Assembly: GCF_050947875.1 (NCBI RefSeq)
Contig: NC_134577.1
Location: forward strand, 72,791,139-72,855,138
Length of the DNA: 64,000 nucleotides
Source: Dermacentor variabilis
Lineage: Eukaryota > Arthropoda > Arachnida > Ixodida > Ixodidae
Direction of reading: 5' to 3'
Shown: positions 1 through 10,760 of the stretch, piece by piece
How the letters are laid out: each line of letters begins with the position of its first letter
How positions within the stretch are numbered: position 1 is the first letter of the stretch
Program-made: the position numbers and the translations under genes
Notes under the pieces: generated by a model
Seen by the model: only the letters and a program-made list of their open reading frames with translations
Told to the model about the DNA's origin: nothing
Database searches by the model: none

Positions 1-2534
1 ATGCCACCAGCTACGCAAACAAGTATTAGGTATGTACTTTCATTGGCCATTGTTTCACGCCTCTGCGCTCTCAAGGAAATTGGCGTTCGGAGAAACAGTC
101 AGAGGCCGATGACTGCTAACTTGCAACTAAGCTCTTCTCTTAGTGTGCCATGCGCTACGTACATTAGACTTATTTGCATATCTGTCTTCAGTCCAATATT
201 AGTGCTAGTGTTCATTTGCAACACAATTTTATATACATTTTTCGGTAGAAATGAACTGGTATACTTTGTGGAAAATTAGCGGTTACAAGAAGGTTAATTT
301 ATTCCCTCCCCCGAAGCAAAGTTACGTAAGAACATAACAATCACGAAGTGGTAAGGTGTAAGCAGCAACTACGATTTGTGGTACTTCGTGTGATTATATT
401 ATTTTGTAAGAACGATGATCAATATGAGCAAATTTCGACTGCTGGCTCAAAAGTGTGCGTTTGCATACCTCTGTCACTGCATACACTCTGCATGCAGTGT
501 ACTTTGAACAAGACTTTTTGTTAGCGTACCGAGACAATGGCAAACTTTGCTCGATCGATTTGGACTAGTGTGACCTTCACTAAATACATTCATAAATAAA
601 AAAAAGCTCGCTGATTTCTCATGACGTTGCAGTGAATCAAGTGGTGTCACGTCAAGTGCACTGCTACCATGTCCACTTCAGCCCTAGTAAAGGCGAGAAC
701 CTATAGTGTTAAGTTTAGGGAAGCGGAGACTCGCGCGCTCTCTTTAGGGAATACTTTCGCATGGTGCCCTGCTGGAAATATAAAGGGGAGGGAATCACGT
801 GCTGGAATCAATTCTTTAGCTTTCGGTAACCAATCCCCAAATTATTGACAGCGTGCATGCGTTGAAGCATTTTTTTTTCAACTTTGGGCGTAATTGCGAC
901 AATACCCCGCCTGTTCCTTTGTTGTTCACTTTTTTCCATAGCCATAATGGCTTTTGCAAGTAATAATCAGCATTCCTAGCTCTATTTAACCTCGGTTAAA
1001 GTGAAACACAAAATCAGGAAGTACATGCTTCCTACCTCTCCACCTGAACACTCAGCTATAGTGTATCATATACAGCGTTTTTTCCACTGTCATTTTGAAC
1101 GTGAAATAAAAAAAAATGTGCAAAATACACTTCCACAACAGAAAGTGTGAAACGACTACAAAAGAACATCCTTCGAACATTTACACATCTTCCTGCGCGC
1201 TAGCGTAAGCTTGTTACGCGCCGGCAGAGATCCTTGTCAACGTCGTTTTGTTGTCAGGGCTGTCGGATGCAGCGCCAAGACCGGCATGTCGGCGTCGTCC
1301 TTTTTGAGAACCTTTCATTCTTTTTTCACTTTTTCTTGTTGATTTATGCTTCATACTTGCGGTATCTCAAATGCGAAACGCATCTCTATTCACTTCGGCC
1401 TTTCCCAACAATCTCCTGGAAAAAGTTTTTTTTTCTTTTTTTCTCGCTATCTTCGCCGTCTGACAAGACGACAGCGCCACCTTTCGTAATGCATCCGCAC
1501 TGTCTGCCACGAGCATTCATCTAGCTCCCACGAGAGTTCAAAGCGCAATCTGTCAGTGCGCTTCTTTGTTGCCTCTGTATATGGCTCCTCGACGGAATGA
1601 AGTCACCTCGTGTCTTTTTAGGCTTACGTTTCGTTCTCGGCTCACACGTTAGCCGAGTCTTTTTCCATAGCACCCGTCTGTCACGACAGCCTAGCGTCAT
1701 ACTGCACGCATTGTGCAGCAGGATTTTTATTTCACGGCGCGGCGTGTTTGTTGAATGTATCTCGCCCTGTTTTCTGCATTAATCGGAACGCGTTAGTTGC
1801 ACTCGAACGTGATTCCAGAGGAACGGCGCTGAGGAGCGATGGAAAGTAACAAATTGTTAGCGGCTGGTGTGTGCATTAAAATCCCGGCACAGGAAAGAGA
1901 AGGAACAAGTACGAGCGAAGGCACTGCATGAACGTCGGAATGGAAACGGGCGCAGTCAGCATTGTCACGTTGCTGCGATGCTGCAAAAAACTGGTAGAAT
2001 ACGTCAGTGAGCTATCTGCTTAAAGGCTTAGCAAATGTGCACCAGTGGAAAAAAAGCACCTACGGGTGCAAGAAACTTCAAACATCATTGAAAGAGACGT
2101 TAGTGTGTTCGTGTTCGTTTACTCGGTCAGATACACGCTTGTTACGAATATAGCTTAATCGAATTTCGCAAGACAAGTTCTCGCAACCTAACAGCAAAAT
2201 GAAAAAGAAGAATCAGCAAACATAGATCCCGAAAGGAGTAACAAAGTACTGCCGGACCTCGCACAGCTCTGAACGGCTAAGAATGCCACTGAAGGTTGGT
2301 AGCATTCATAACACGCTAAGAAGACCGGCTTTCGAGGCAAAGCAACTTAATCGAATGCTGTATGTAACAGACAATTTGGAGAACAACTGCCCTTTGTTCA
2401 TGAGTCTGTAAACTACACTTAGGATGGCACCAAACGAAATGTAATAATAAGCAATCCTAATATCAGTTTAAAAATTCGGTTAACCTCGGTTACCATTAAA
2501 AGCCTCTATCCTTTTAGGACAACACATCTCTCAA
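1..2534. other. Non-genic stretch, nothing recognised
   Basis: No domain, tRNA-like promoter or long repeat is recognisable here. The open frames (for example the 92-codon frame at 1-279) are short, low in complexity and rich in Phe/Leu/Ser from T-rich DNA. A pyrimidine-rich patch lies near 1315-1450. I could not assign this stretch to a repeat family by eye. Confidence 0.5.
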
Positions 2535-2615
2535 ATGATGATGATGATGATGAAAAACTTTATTTATCCCTCTTTAAAGGGAAGGGGGCAATGGAATAGA
2601 GGGTGGGGGGAGGAA

Positions 2616-5600
2616 CTACTTGAAGTAGGCCTCCTTTATCCTCTCAGCCCACTCCAGGATGGCCTCTTGAAGATCGGGCCTGGAGCTGCGCAAGGCAGCC
2701 TCCCACTGCTCCTCACTAGATATTAATTGCTTGAGGAAAGGGGGAAGGGGGTGCTTAGGGCACCCCCACATGATATGGTTTAAGTCTGCTCTGGGAGATA
2801 CACAGAATTTACAAGAGGGAGAAAGGTAAATGGCGGGATGAATGCGGTGGAGGAGGTAAGGGGACGGAAAGGTGCGAGTCTGCAGCTGTCGCCACAGAAC
2901 TTCACACCTACGCGGGGATTTGCCCATGAGTGGCGGAAAGGTTAAGCGGTCTAATCGGTAGTGTGTGCAGATTTCGTGGTAAGTAATAAGTCGATCCCGC
3001 GCTGTAAACGGCGCCTCCTCCGTGGCGAGATCCGACGCATCTGATGCCTGAGCCCGGACTGTAAATCCTCGGGCACTGGCATGAGCCGCCTCGTTTCCGG
3101 CAAGGCCCGCATGCGCGGGAGTCCAGATTAATGCCACAGTTTGATTGAAAGGATGAGCCAAGAGGAGAGAAAAAGCTGGCTTAGGGACCCTACCCGCTCC
3201 GAAGTTATATATGGCTGCTTTGGAGTCGCTAACGATAATTGATGAATTTGGAATTGTGAGGGCCAGGGCTATGGCCGCTTCCTCCGCCTCCTCCGAGGAC
3301 GAGCCAGGAATGGAGGCGGCCGCAGCGACCTGCCCGTGAGAGTTAATGACTGATATTGCGTAATGATTTCTGTTCCCATATTCGGCTGCATCAACATAGA
3401 GCACGTCTTTAGAGGTGGAGAATTGTTTTTGGAGAGCCTTTGCTCGCTGCCTCCTGCGCTGTTTGTGATGAACTGGGTGCATGTTTTTAGGAAGTGGGGG
3501 GATGCAGAGGTTCTCGTGTATGTGATACGGAATGGTGTATTTAGTCTTGATGATGGGTGCTGGAGTGATAGAAAGAGTTTGTAGAATGTGTCGACCTGTT
3601 GCGGTGTTGGAAAGTCTGCTATATTGGGATGTGAGGTGGGCTTCTGTGAGTTCAGAAAGTGTGTTGAAAGTTCCAGTAAGCATTAGCCTTTCAGTGGAGG
3701 TACGTATGGGGACCCCGAGAGCGAATTTATATATTTTGCGTAAAAGAGTGTCGATCTTATCTGATTCTGATTTAAGGAAACGTAGATATGGTGCTGCGAA
3801 TGTAATCTTACTGATAACGAAGGCCTGAATCAAGCGGAGAAGTTCGTCCTCCTTTAGTCCGCCATGTTTATTGGAGACTCGCCCTAGAAGACGCAGGGTG
3901 TGATCGACTGTGGTCTGGAGTGTATGTAGAGTATATGTGTTGAGCCGGTTGCTTTGAATGTGTAATCCGAGCACCCAGAGCCTGTCCACTCTAGTAACGG
4001 GGATGTGGTTTAGGATTACCTCTATGCTAGACATGTGTTTTCCGCTCCCCCGGTGGGATGGCAGAAGTAGCAGCTCGGATTTTTGAGGGGAGCATGTGAG
4101 ATTCATAGCCCCGGCATGAGCCACGACGGCGTCTGCTGCGACCTGTAGAGTGTCTTGAATCTTTCCGTCGGAGCCGCCAGTCGTCCAAAGAGTGATGTCA
4201 TCGGCGTAGAGTGACAACTTGAGATCGGGAATAGACCGCAATGCTTGCGCCATCGGCATCATAGAAAGATTAAAAAGAAAAGGGGACAGCACTGAGCCTT
4301 GGGGCGTGCCGTAGCTACCTAAAGCGTATGAAAGGGATTGCTCTGTGCCTATGTGTATCGTTGCGGTACGGTTGGATAAGAAGGTACATATGTAGTCATA
4401 TGTCTTTCCGCCAACCCCAATGAGATTAAGCTCTCGGAGGATGGCGGAATGTGAAACGTTATTGAAGGCGCCGTGGAGGTCCAGACTGAGAATTGCTTGC
4501 GTATCTAGACTGCTATTGGGTGTAATGATGTCATGCTTCATTCGAAGCGTGATATCTTGGCATGAGAGAGATTTTCGAAAACCTACCATTTCTGATGGAT
4601 AAAGATTGTTGTCCTCCATGTTTTTACTGAGTCGGTTGAGGATGACGTGCTCGAGTGTTTTACCTAGACAAGAGGTTAGTGATATAGGCCTGAGATTAGA
4701 AGTGTTGAGGGGTTTGTTTGGCTTTGGGATAAAAATTACCCTGGCATCTTTCCACGAACTAGGGAGGGTGCCAGTGTCAAAGCAGTGATTGAAGTATGCC
4801 GTGATGGCTGTGACAGAGTTGTCGTCTAGATTGCGGAGTATTTTATTGTTAATAAGGTCCGGGCCTGGTGCTGACATTGTGCGCAGGGTGGCGAGGGCAT
4901 GGCGAACCTCTGCTTCCGTGATAGCGGCGCTAAGTAGGTCGTTGGGTTCGCCAGTATATTTTGGCATGTCATACTTCTGAGCGGGAGGCAGATGTTTATG
5001 GCGGAGGTCGTCGAAGAATCCGTTGAGATTGTTTTTGTGTGCATGTAGCAGTTTGTTTATGCTATGGTTGTGGTGTGTGCGCGATGTGGTAGGGTCTAAT
5101 AAGTGTCGCAAGAGTTGCCATGTGCGCTTGTTATCGAGGTTGTCATGCATGCTTTCACATACCTGGCCCCACTGCTGGCAGGCCAGTTGTGTGGCGTACT
5201 CCTGGATCTGGAGGTCTAATTTGGCAATTCTGAGTCTTAGTTTTCGGTTGAACCGTTGCCTCTTCCACCGTTTGAGAAGAGACTGTTTGGCTTCCCACAT
5301 GTGTAGAAGCTTGGAATCAACCGTAGTGAGAGCGGTTTCGGGGGGCAGAGTGGTAGTGTGCGTCTGGGCGTCTGCGTGTAGTTGCTGAACCCATTCTGAA
5401 ATGTCTTGAATGTTTGTGGGAGCTGATATCTGGCGGGCCTCTCGAAAATTGTCCCAATTGGTAAGGCTGAGGCGTTTGGGTGCAAAGGGTTTGTGTTTGA
5501 ATTGTAGTGTGATGGTAATGATGTAATGGTAGCTGCCGAGGTTAACTTGTGAGTTGTGCCATGTGACGTGTTGGATTCTGTGTGTAAGCGTAAGATCGGG

Positions 5601-6218
5601 GGAGGTGCCCTTAGCTACGCTATTGCCTAGCATGGTTGGTGCATCGATGTCGTTATGTAATGTGAGTCTGTGGTCTTGTATGTGCATCCATAGGGCTCTG
5701 CCCTTAGGAGTAGAAACGGAGTGACCCCACAAATGGTTGGGTGCGTTGAAATCTCCAAGGATTAAGAGGGGGTGGTGGGTGGCAGCGGCAATAGCTTGAG
5801 CGAAAAGGGAGTCAAAGCGGTGATGTGTGTCTTGTGGACGACTATAGATATTGAGAATGTAAAGGCCAGGTGCATTATTCTTGCGAGGAATAATTTCTAG
5901 AAAATCGTGCTCTATATCGACGCTGTCGAATTGGGAGTGATTGTTAGTGAGGTGCTTTTGCATAAGAATGGCCGTATCGGGCCGGGAGACCTTATTGTTC
6001 TGATAGACATTATAATCTGGGAAGCTGATTAGTCCGTGAGTTTCCTGAAGCGCAATGACAGCTGGGAGATTAGAAGAGGAGGCTAGAAACTGCTGGAGGT
6101 GTACTTTCTTTTTTCGAAACCCCCTACAGTTCCACTGCCACACTTCAAACTCGGAGCGGGTCGGGTTATTGGCCATTGTTAAGCGGAGCTGGTGGGGAGG
6201 CGGATCGAGCAGGTGCAA
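2616..6218 (-). CDS. LINE ORF2 polyprotein: AP endonuclease, reverse transcriptase, RNase H, CCHC
   Basis: 1200 codons without a stop. The enzyme nicks target DNA, copies element RNA by target-primed reverse transcription and removes RNA. Residues are counted from 6218. The endonuclease has WNCRG, LQETHG and LGDFNAPNH (near 152), but its last motif reads GSYH (near 227) where the family normally has SDH. The RT has GPDLI, RPISLTSCLGK, the motif-A stretch SLDLHGAF, GTPQGSVLSP and the catalytic YADD (near 671). RNase H has YVDAAEY (near 940), EEAEEA, IVSDSKAA and WTPAHAGLAGNEAAH. A CCHC knuckle (CKFC..H....C) lies near 1134, and the protein ends about 65 residues later. The likelier start is the ATG at 6174-6176 (MANNPTR), because the 14 codons before it lie in the ORF1 overlap. 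Length is usual for I-type ORF2. The frame is intact, but the endonuclease lesion suggests reduced activity. Confidence 0.92.
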   Translation of the reverse strand: MHLLDPPPHQLRLTMANNPTRSEFEVWQWNCRGFRKKKVHLQQFLASSSNLPAVIALQETHGLISFPDYNVYQNNKVSRPDTAILMQKHLTNNHSQFDSVDIEHDFLEIIPRKNNAPGLYILNIYSRPQDTHHRFDSLFAQAIAAATHHPLLILGDFNAPNHLWGHSVSTPKGRALWMHIQDHRLTLHNDIDAPTMLGNSVAKGTSPDLTLTHRIQHVTWHNSQVNLGSYHYIITITLQFKHKPFAPKRLSLTNWDNFREARQISAPTNIQDISEWVQQLHADAQTHTTTLPPETALTTVDSKLLHMWEAKQSLLKRWKRQRFNRKLRLRIAKLDLQIQEYATQLACQQWGQVCESMHDNLDNKRTWQLLRHLLDPTTSRTHHNHSINKLLHAHKNNLNGFFDDLRHKHLPPAQKYDMPKYTGEPNDLLSAAITEAEVRHALATLRTMSAPGPDLINNKILRNLDDNSVTAITAYFNHCFDTGTLPSSWKDARVIFIPKPNKPLNTSNLRPISLTSCLGKTLEHVILNRLSKNMEDNNLYPSEMVGFRKSLSCQDITLRMKHDIITPNSSLDTQAILSLDLHGAFNNVSHSAILRELNLIGVGGKTYDYICTFLSNRTATIHIGTEQSLSYALGSYGTPQGSVLSPFLFNLSMMPMAQALRSIPDLKLSLYADDITLWTTGGSDGKIQDTLQVAADAVVAHAGAMNLTCSPQKSELLLLPSHRGSGKHMSSIEVILNHIPVTRVDRLWVLGLHIQSNRLNTYTLHTLQTTVDHTLRLLGRVSNKHGGLKEDELLRLIQAFVISKITFAAPYLRFLKSESDKIDTLLRKIYKFALGVPIRTSTERLMLTGTFNTLSELTEAHLTSQYSRLSNTATGRHILQTLSITPAPIIKTKYTIPYHIHENLCIPPLPKNMHPVHHKQRRRQRAKALQKQFSTSKDVLYVDAAEYGNRNHYAISVINSHGQVAAAASIPGSSSEEAEEAAIALALTIPNSSIIVSDSKAAIYNFGAGRVPKPAFSLLLAHPFNQTVALIWTPAHAGLAGNEAAHASARGFTVRAQASDASDLATEEAPFTARDRLITYHEICTHYRLDRLTFPPLMGKSPRRCEVLWRQLQTRTFPSPYLLHRIHPAIYLSPSCKFCVSPRADLNHIMWGCPKHPLPPFLKQLISSEEQWEAALRSSRPDLQEAILEWAERIKEAYFK

Positions 6219-6630
6219 CTATGTTAGGATGATTCGCGGTGACTCCAGCTATCCAACTTGTAGTTTGTTGGATGTGTGCTTGTACGAATTCAATAAATTT
6301 GTCGAGCTTTTCATTCCTGGCTGTGTAATCTGTATTGATTTTTTCAATTGCAGTGAGTATATTATGGAATTTAGTCTCTAAAGCGGTTAGTCTGTCGTTA
6401 TAATTTAAGATTGTCTCGTCTAGGGTGTCCTCTGATCGCGGAGTGCTCGGAGTTTTACGTTTGCTGGGGGGAGGGTGAGGCGGTTCCCGTTCAGTGGAGG
6501 GGCTAGTGTCCATGGGGCGGTGTGAAGAGGTTTCAGGTAGGGCTGATGGATGACGAGTCGAAAGGGTCGTGTTAGAGAGAGGGGCTTCAGAGGTTGAAGT
6601 AGAGGTTGAAGTTCTGCGGAAGCGCGCAAG
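6166..6630 (-). pseudogene. LINE ORF1, C-terminal part (5'-truncated)
   Basis: The open frame continues upstream to 6765, but only the part from about 6630 looks like element protein: a Thr/Ser-repeat run, a Pro/Glu/Lys-rich linker (PPHPPPSKRK) and a predicted coiled coil (LTALETKFHNILTAIEKIN, then a Lys/Asp/Glu heptad-like stretch). LINE ORF1 proteins bind element RNA, and the coiled coil would serve oligomerisation. No CCHC knuckle is present, so the N-terminal or central domain is lost or this family lacks it. An internal Met (MDTSPSTE) at about 6511 could be a start if the protein is naturally short. It ends in TAA at 6166-6168, overlapping the likely ORF2 start at 6174-6176. Confidence 0.7.
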
Positions 6631-8044
6631 GTGCAGAAAGTACATCGAAAAGAAAAATTGACATTCACCCGAATAGTAGCACGAAGCTACAAGGGAAACC
6701 CACACGTCTTTTTCAGGAAGTAATTTGATTAGATAATTGAAATGAGCTATAACGTAATTGGTCATTAACTTAGTGCATTTTTATTAATTAGTCAGGTATG
6801 CATTTGATTTGTGCATGTAATGTCCGCCCCTTCGAGTAGGCTTGCTGATGTACTAGAATTCTTCGATCTGCCTCAGCCAATTTAAAAATCATTTTTGAAA
6901 GTGTTGGGTTAAACGTCTAGTATAGCCGGCTGATTTGCTATCGTTGACTTATGTTTCTTTCAATGTTGTGCAAAAACTCCTCAGGTTAAGCACCATCAAC
7001 GCCCTCATGTTTGGTACCCATACTTTTTTGTGTATATTTAGCTTGTGCTGCTTGTTCTCGCCTGCGAGTACACACCTTATTCCTTTGTTCTTTTTGGCAT
7101 CATTCTGTTTTTATACCTTTGACAGCGTCACCAGAGTTCATTCATCTGAGCTCAGCTTCATTGCTACGTTGCCTTAGCAAGCGCGGCGTCAAAGTGCACA
7201 GAACAAACTGCAGCCATGAGAGCGAGTTTACTTGCCTCCGAAGTAAGATTCGATAAACGTATTTCCTTCTATATGTCAGCTATGAAAGTGCAGTTTATCA
7301 ATATACTTTAGGCTCCTTTTCAGATTCACTGTATGGGGCAACCTACTTATACACCCAAATTCGATATTAAAGACCTTTTTTTACAGCGAATTGTGTTTTA
7401 TTTTTAACTTGCAAAACTAATTTAGAGACGTTAGTACAAAATAAGTTCCTCAAAACGCCTGAAACCCTCTGCATAAGGAACACGAACCACGGCACTTTCT
7501 TTCTCTCTGTCTCCGTGTATGCTTTCGTAGTGTTTTTCTTCTGATAAAGCGGCTGAGCATGCCTCACAACATCTTCGGACGTAAACCAAGTTAGTCGATA
7601 GGTGGCCATGAATCATACAGGCCTTTGCAATCAGATGCTACACGAGAGGCAGCCGTAGGGTATTTCATCACTGCAGCACAGATTTGTTCCGCAGCATCAA
7701 AAACAAATCGTCGAGAACATCACGCACAGTGCGGCGGATGTAGAACATCCTTTATAGTGAGATGTGACAGTGGTTAACACTCCCATGGCTAGATCTACTA
7801 CATTTACAATGTAGTAGATCGCGGTAAGCGAGTGAAGGTGGTAAGGGACGCACAGAACTCACGCCACCGTTGCTGTCACAGCTTTTGTATATTCATGTTA
7901 GGCTTTCGGTGCACCGTTAGACTACCTTCGTAATGATCAAGCCTTAGAGCACGAAAAGAAACCGACGCTCTGCTTTCCTTTTAACTCCTCAGTGTCGTTC
8001 GTAGTTTGCGTGAAAACCTTTATGACCTTCATGGAACAGCTGCT
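6631..8044. other. Non-genic stretch with one perfect hairpin
   Basis: No protein domain or repeat family recognised. Short frames at 6935-7256 and 7367-7616 have no motifs. The only structured element is the hairpin at 7792-7820, listed separately. Confidence 0.5.
7792..7820. repeat. Perfect 13-bp inverted repeat, 3-base loop
   Basis: GATCTACTACATT at 7792-7804, TAC loop, then its exact reverse complement at 7808-7820. It would form a tight hairpin in single-stranded DNA or RNA. No U-run follows, and terminator hairpins are not expected in an animal genome. It may be the tip of a foldback element. Confidence 0.85.
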
Positions 8045-8807
8045 CTAACTACTAAGTACGCCTGATGGGAAACTGTCCAATCTATCTACTTCGTACCGTT
8101 CGGCAGGATTACATTCTCGAAATAGTCGCCAATTAGAAACTTTAGTGACTCTAAAGGATCTTGCTGGATGGATTTGCGGATTCGCTATGGGAATTGGACA
8201 GTCGTCGCTACCCCAACACAAATACCGCACGTAATGTCAGAGGAGAGCACAGAGGGATAAAGTCAACTAGCATCAGTGTCGCTTCGAAAATTTTATCGAA
8301 CCGTCATTAGGCAGGACAAATCTCCACGCTAGTATGGCGTTTTCTAGATATCTGACTCTAGAATATGTTGCTACTTCCTCGCGTAACCTTATGAGCATTG
8401 AAGTTACTGTAGAATAGGTTTAGTACTTCGACTCTTTGAAAGAAATGCACTAAACTTGAATCAGCAATTCGAGATACTGGTAGCATATAAACGACAATTG
8501 TCACCAACAGCTTTTTGAACTGCACTTTACCGGCAACGAATACAGGCCCATCAGAATCCGAGGACAGCACGAGACAGGCAGGTATATTGCGTCTGATGGA
8601 TAATGTAGCTGTGCTAGGGTACGGAGTTCGTAGAGATGAGTATCTGACATTATTCGAGAGACGAAAGTCATGGGCTACACCGGCTGCGTTAAGGCACAAA
8701 ACTGGAAATATGTACTGCGAGACAAGCTTCCTGAAGACTGCGCCCTTAGATCGAATGCAATTTGCATTCCTCTGAAATAGGGTTGCGTTTCCAAAACAGT
8801 TATCCAT
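8045..8807 (-). pseudogene. LINE AP-endonuclease remnant
   Basis: The frame at 8807-8358 (149 codons) matches the middle of a LINE endonuclease: an IRRNIPA stretch, a V.VY.PP-like strand, then FYSNFNAHKVTRGSS where active copies read GDFNAHH..WGS. The catalytic Asp is therefore replaced (GDFN to SNFN). After a frameshift, 8230-8045 reads WGSDDCPIPI followed by a serine/arginine stretch, equivalent to GSDHCPI, so the catalytic His is also replaced. Both changes indicate a long-dead copy. Confidence 0.7.
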
Positions 8808-8973
8808 CTTACAAACTATAATGCTATGATGTAAGCTATTTCAGGAGTACCAACGGTTCTAGCAGAACAGCGCTCACCCTGAAACGTTGTTCGCCAAAGG
8901 GAAAGTACTCAGAAGTGCTTTCAACAAAACGAAGAGTAAGTACATCCCCACATGCTGTTCAAATAATTCTCGT

Positions 8974-9590
8974 TCAGGTGAGACATAAGCAGATGCTTGT
9001 GTTATCTGAAAGGGGTGAACGCCGGCTGGTAATCATGTTGGTGGTCAACATGCGTCTTGCCGACGTCTTTCCTCGGCTGCCTTTCCAGCTTCGGTTGGCT
9101 TTCATGGGCTGTAAGCCTGTAGCCGTCATCGCATAAGTCTTCGTGCTCTCTTCAAATTCAGGCGGAGGAGTGCATTTCACTGGGTTGACAGTGTCTAAGT
9201 CTAAAAGAGGCGAGGCTTGCTTCGGGGTCCGACGATGTAATATTTATTTTCGCCCGAGCATTGAAGCCGCTTCGTGGTTGGGACATTCGGCTGATAAAGA
9301 TGTATGGACCGTTGCAACTGGCGCACTTGGGATTATTTCTAGAGGTGCAAGCTTCAGCCATCGTGCATTCCGGCACAGATCTTGCGTCGCCATTGGCCAT
9401 GGCAGGACTTCGCAACGTGGCCGAACGGCTGGCAATTGTAGCAGAGAGTTTGCAGGCTCGAAACATGCTTCTCTGGAATATGCTCGTGAATTTAAACAAT
9501 AGGAGTGTTTGCGATGGGTTATCAGGCGAGTATTTGTTGGATGAAGCTTTCAACTGCTTGTTCCACTGCTCCCTCGTCTCGCCCAAGCTC
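8974..9590 (-). pseudogene. LINE ORF1 remnant with CCHC zinc knuckles
   Basis: In one minus frame near 9440-9400 the sequence reads CYNCQPFGHVAKSC, a textbook CX2CX4HX4C knuckle. A second knuckle follows, split between frames (KICAGMH, then CTSRNNPKCASCNGPY, then a Cys-Pro stretch). This arrangement is typical of the nucleic-acid-binding ORF1/gag-like protein of I and Jockey LINEs. The reading continues into a basic, Ser-rich tail (8974-9180) without motifs. At least two frameshifts are needed to read through, so no functional protein is expected. Confidence 0.7.
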
Positions 9591-10079
9591 CTTTGGGTTC
9601 GCTTTGTGATGGTTTCATTGGAGTGCGACTAAGAAAAAAAAACACACACACACTATATATATATATATATATACGTGATAGGCCTGCATTTTTTTTTATC
9701 TTCGTCCTGTGTGTTTCGCCCGATCAGGCACGGATGAGACAGGCTACCGACAGACATGTTAAAGATGCAGAATTTTATTCCATAGCGCTGCTAACTCCCG
9801 TAAAGTAAGCTCAACGGAGTAAAAAATGACGCTTTGTGCACTTTCTACACACTTTACTCAGCACTACACAATAGATAAACATCTATTTGAAGCACAATCA
9901 ATCACATAAAATTTTAAATCCGAAGCAGTTCTTCGCCCAGCCGGAAACAAAGTCATAGAAAGGTCGCGCGCAAACACGTGCCACTTTTGTCTCGCAAAAA
10001 TTTGGGCCGATCCCAGAGATCGTGCAGCTCCGAAAGCCACCCGAGATAGTGCAAACAACGATCGGATATAATGCTAAAA
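9591..10079. other. Non-genic stretch with short microsatellite
   Basis: Apart from a compound A-run/(AC)n/(AT)n microsatellite at 9632-9673 I see no repeat family or coding motif. Confidence 0.5.
9632..9673. repeat. Compound microsatellite A(n)-(AC)n-(AT)n
   Basis: An A-run at 9632-9641, about six AC units at 9642-9653 and about ten AT units at 9654-9673, directly adjacent. Confidence 0.9.
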
Positions 10080-10760
10080 TATGGTGTCATTATCTGTACA
10101 GTCATTATCATACTGTCATCATACTGTCACCGTACAGTCGTCATCAAACCGTCATCGTCACCATGCCATCGTTGTTGTTCCAGCTTCGTCATCCCCTGGG
10201 CCTCCCGAAGTCTTTGTCTCATAGCGCAAAAAAAAACGGATATAATACGAATTATGGAAGCCCGTGGAAGTAGGTGATGTACGTGAGCGCTAAGATGAGC
10301 TACAACATCAAAGTGCCTTGGTTGTCATGCTGTAGTCGTGATTTCGTCGCGTCATTTCATTGCCTTCCCGGACATCCCAGCCTTCTCTCTTTGTTTCCTC
10401 CTCCTGCTTCTTCTCTGTTAAAGTCCTCAATCATTTGTTGCAAGTAATCCACATGTCATACTATTGCTGTTATGCTCTCTTCATCATGCCCGCAATCATT
10501 TTATTATCGTTAGCCCCTCGCCGTCACTGCAGCGCCGGCATCGCCTGTCACGCCGTCAACGTCACACCGTCGTCGTCATTTCATGGCCGTCATACAGTCG
10601 TCGTCAAATCATCGACCTCATACTATGGTTAACAGGCCGTCATCTTCACCATACTATCTTCGTTGTTCCAGCTTCGTCATCCCCTGGTGATGCTGAAGTC
10701 GTTGTCACACCATCGTCGGCACAACATCATTGCTGCTTTTTCTTCACACTTGCGTCGTCC
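10080..10760. repeat. Degenerate GTCATC-rich tandem array with a duplicated block
   Basis: Much of this segment consists of imperfect runs of GTCAT/GTCGTC/CCGTCA words with an 11-12 base spacing. A longer block containing GTTCCAGCTTCGTCATCCCC occurs twice, near 10176-10200 and 10660-10686, in similar surroundings (a CACCAT..TCGTTGTTCC lead-in and an AAGTC.TTGTC follow-up). I read this as an old simple-sequence satellite rather than coding DNA. The short plus-strand frames across it (for example 10360-10835) are His/Ser/Val-rich products of the repeat. Confidence 0.65.

Larger units (their letters stand above)
2536..6630 (-). mobile_element. I-clade non-LTR retrotransposon (LINE), near-intact ORF2, 5'-truncated
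   Basis: A minus-strand LINE of about 4.1 kb. Reading 5' to 3' it has the C-terminal part of ORF1, an uninterrupted ORF2 (endonuclease, reverse transcriptase, RNase H, zinc knuckle), a short 3' UTR with an AATAAAG-type signal near 2560, and a (TCA)n tail at 2536-2554. The RNase H domain plus the trinucleotide tail place it in the I group; arthropod I elements typically end in short tandem repeats. The 5' junction is set near 6620-6630, where the Ser/Thr-rich ORF1 reading stops making sense; it is approximate. I found no convincing target-site duplication. The open plus-strand frames across 3360-5390 are antisense shadows of ORF2. Confidence 0.9.
8045..9590 (-). mobile_element. Degenerate LINE fragment (ORF1 zinc knuckles and endonuclease)
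   Basis: Minus-strand relic of an I/Jockey-type LINE, broken by several frameshifts. Order on the minus strand: ORF1 zinc-knuckle region (about 9470-9240), ORF1 C-terminal tail (about 9180-8974), then endonuclease (about 8807-8045). No RT follows, so the element is cut at its 3' side. It is clearly older than the LINE at 2536-6630, because every domain is split between frames and catalytic residues are replaced. Confidence 0.75.

Noticed and set aside
3363..5485. Several 60-120 codon frames on the plus strand and alternate minus frames
   Set aside because: Shadows of the intact LINE ORF2 on the minus strand.
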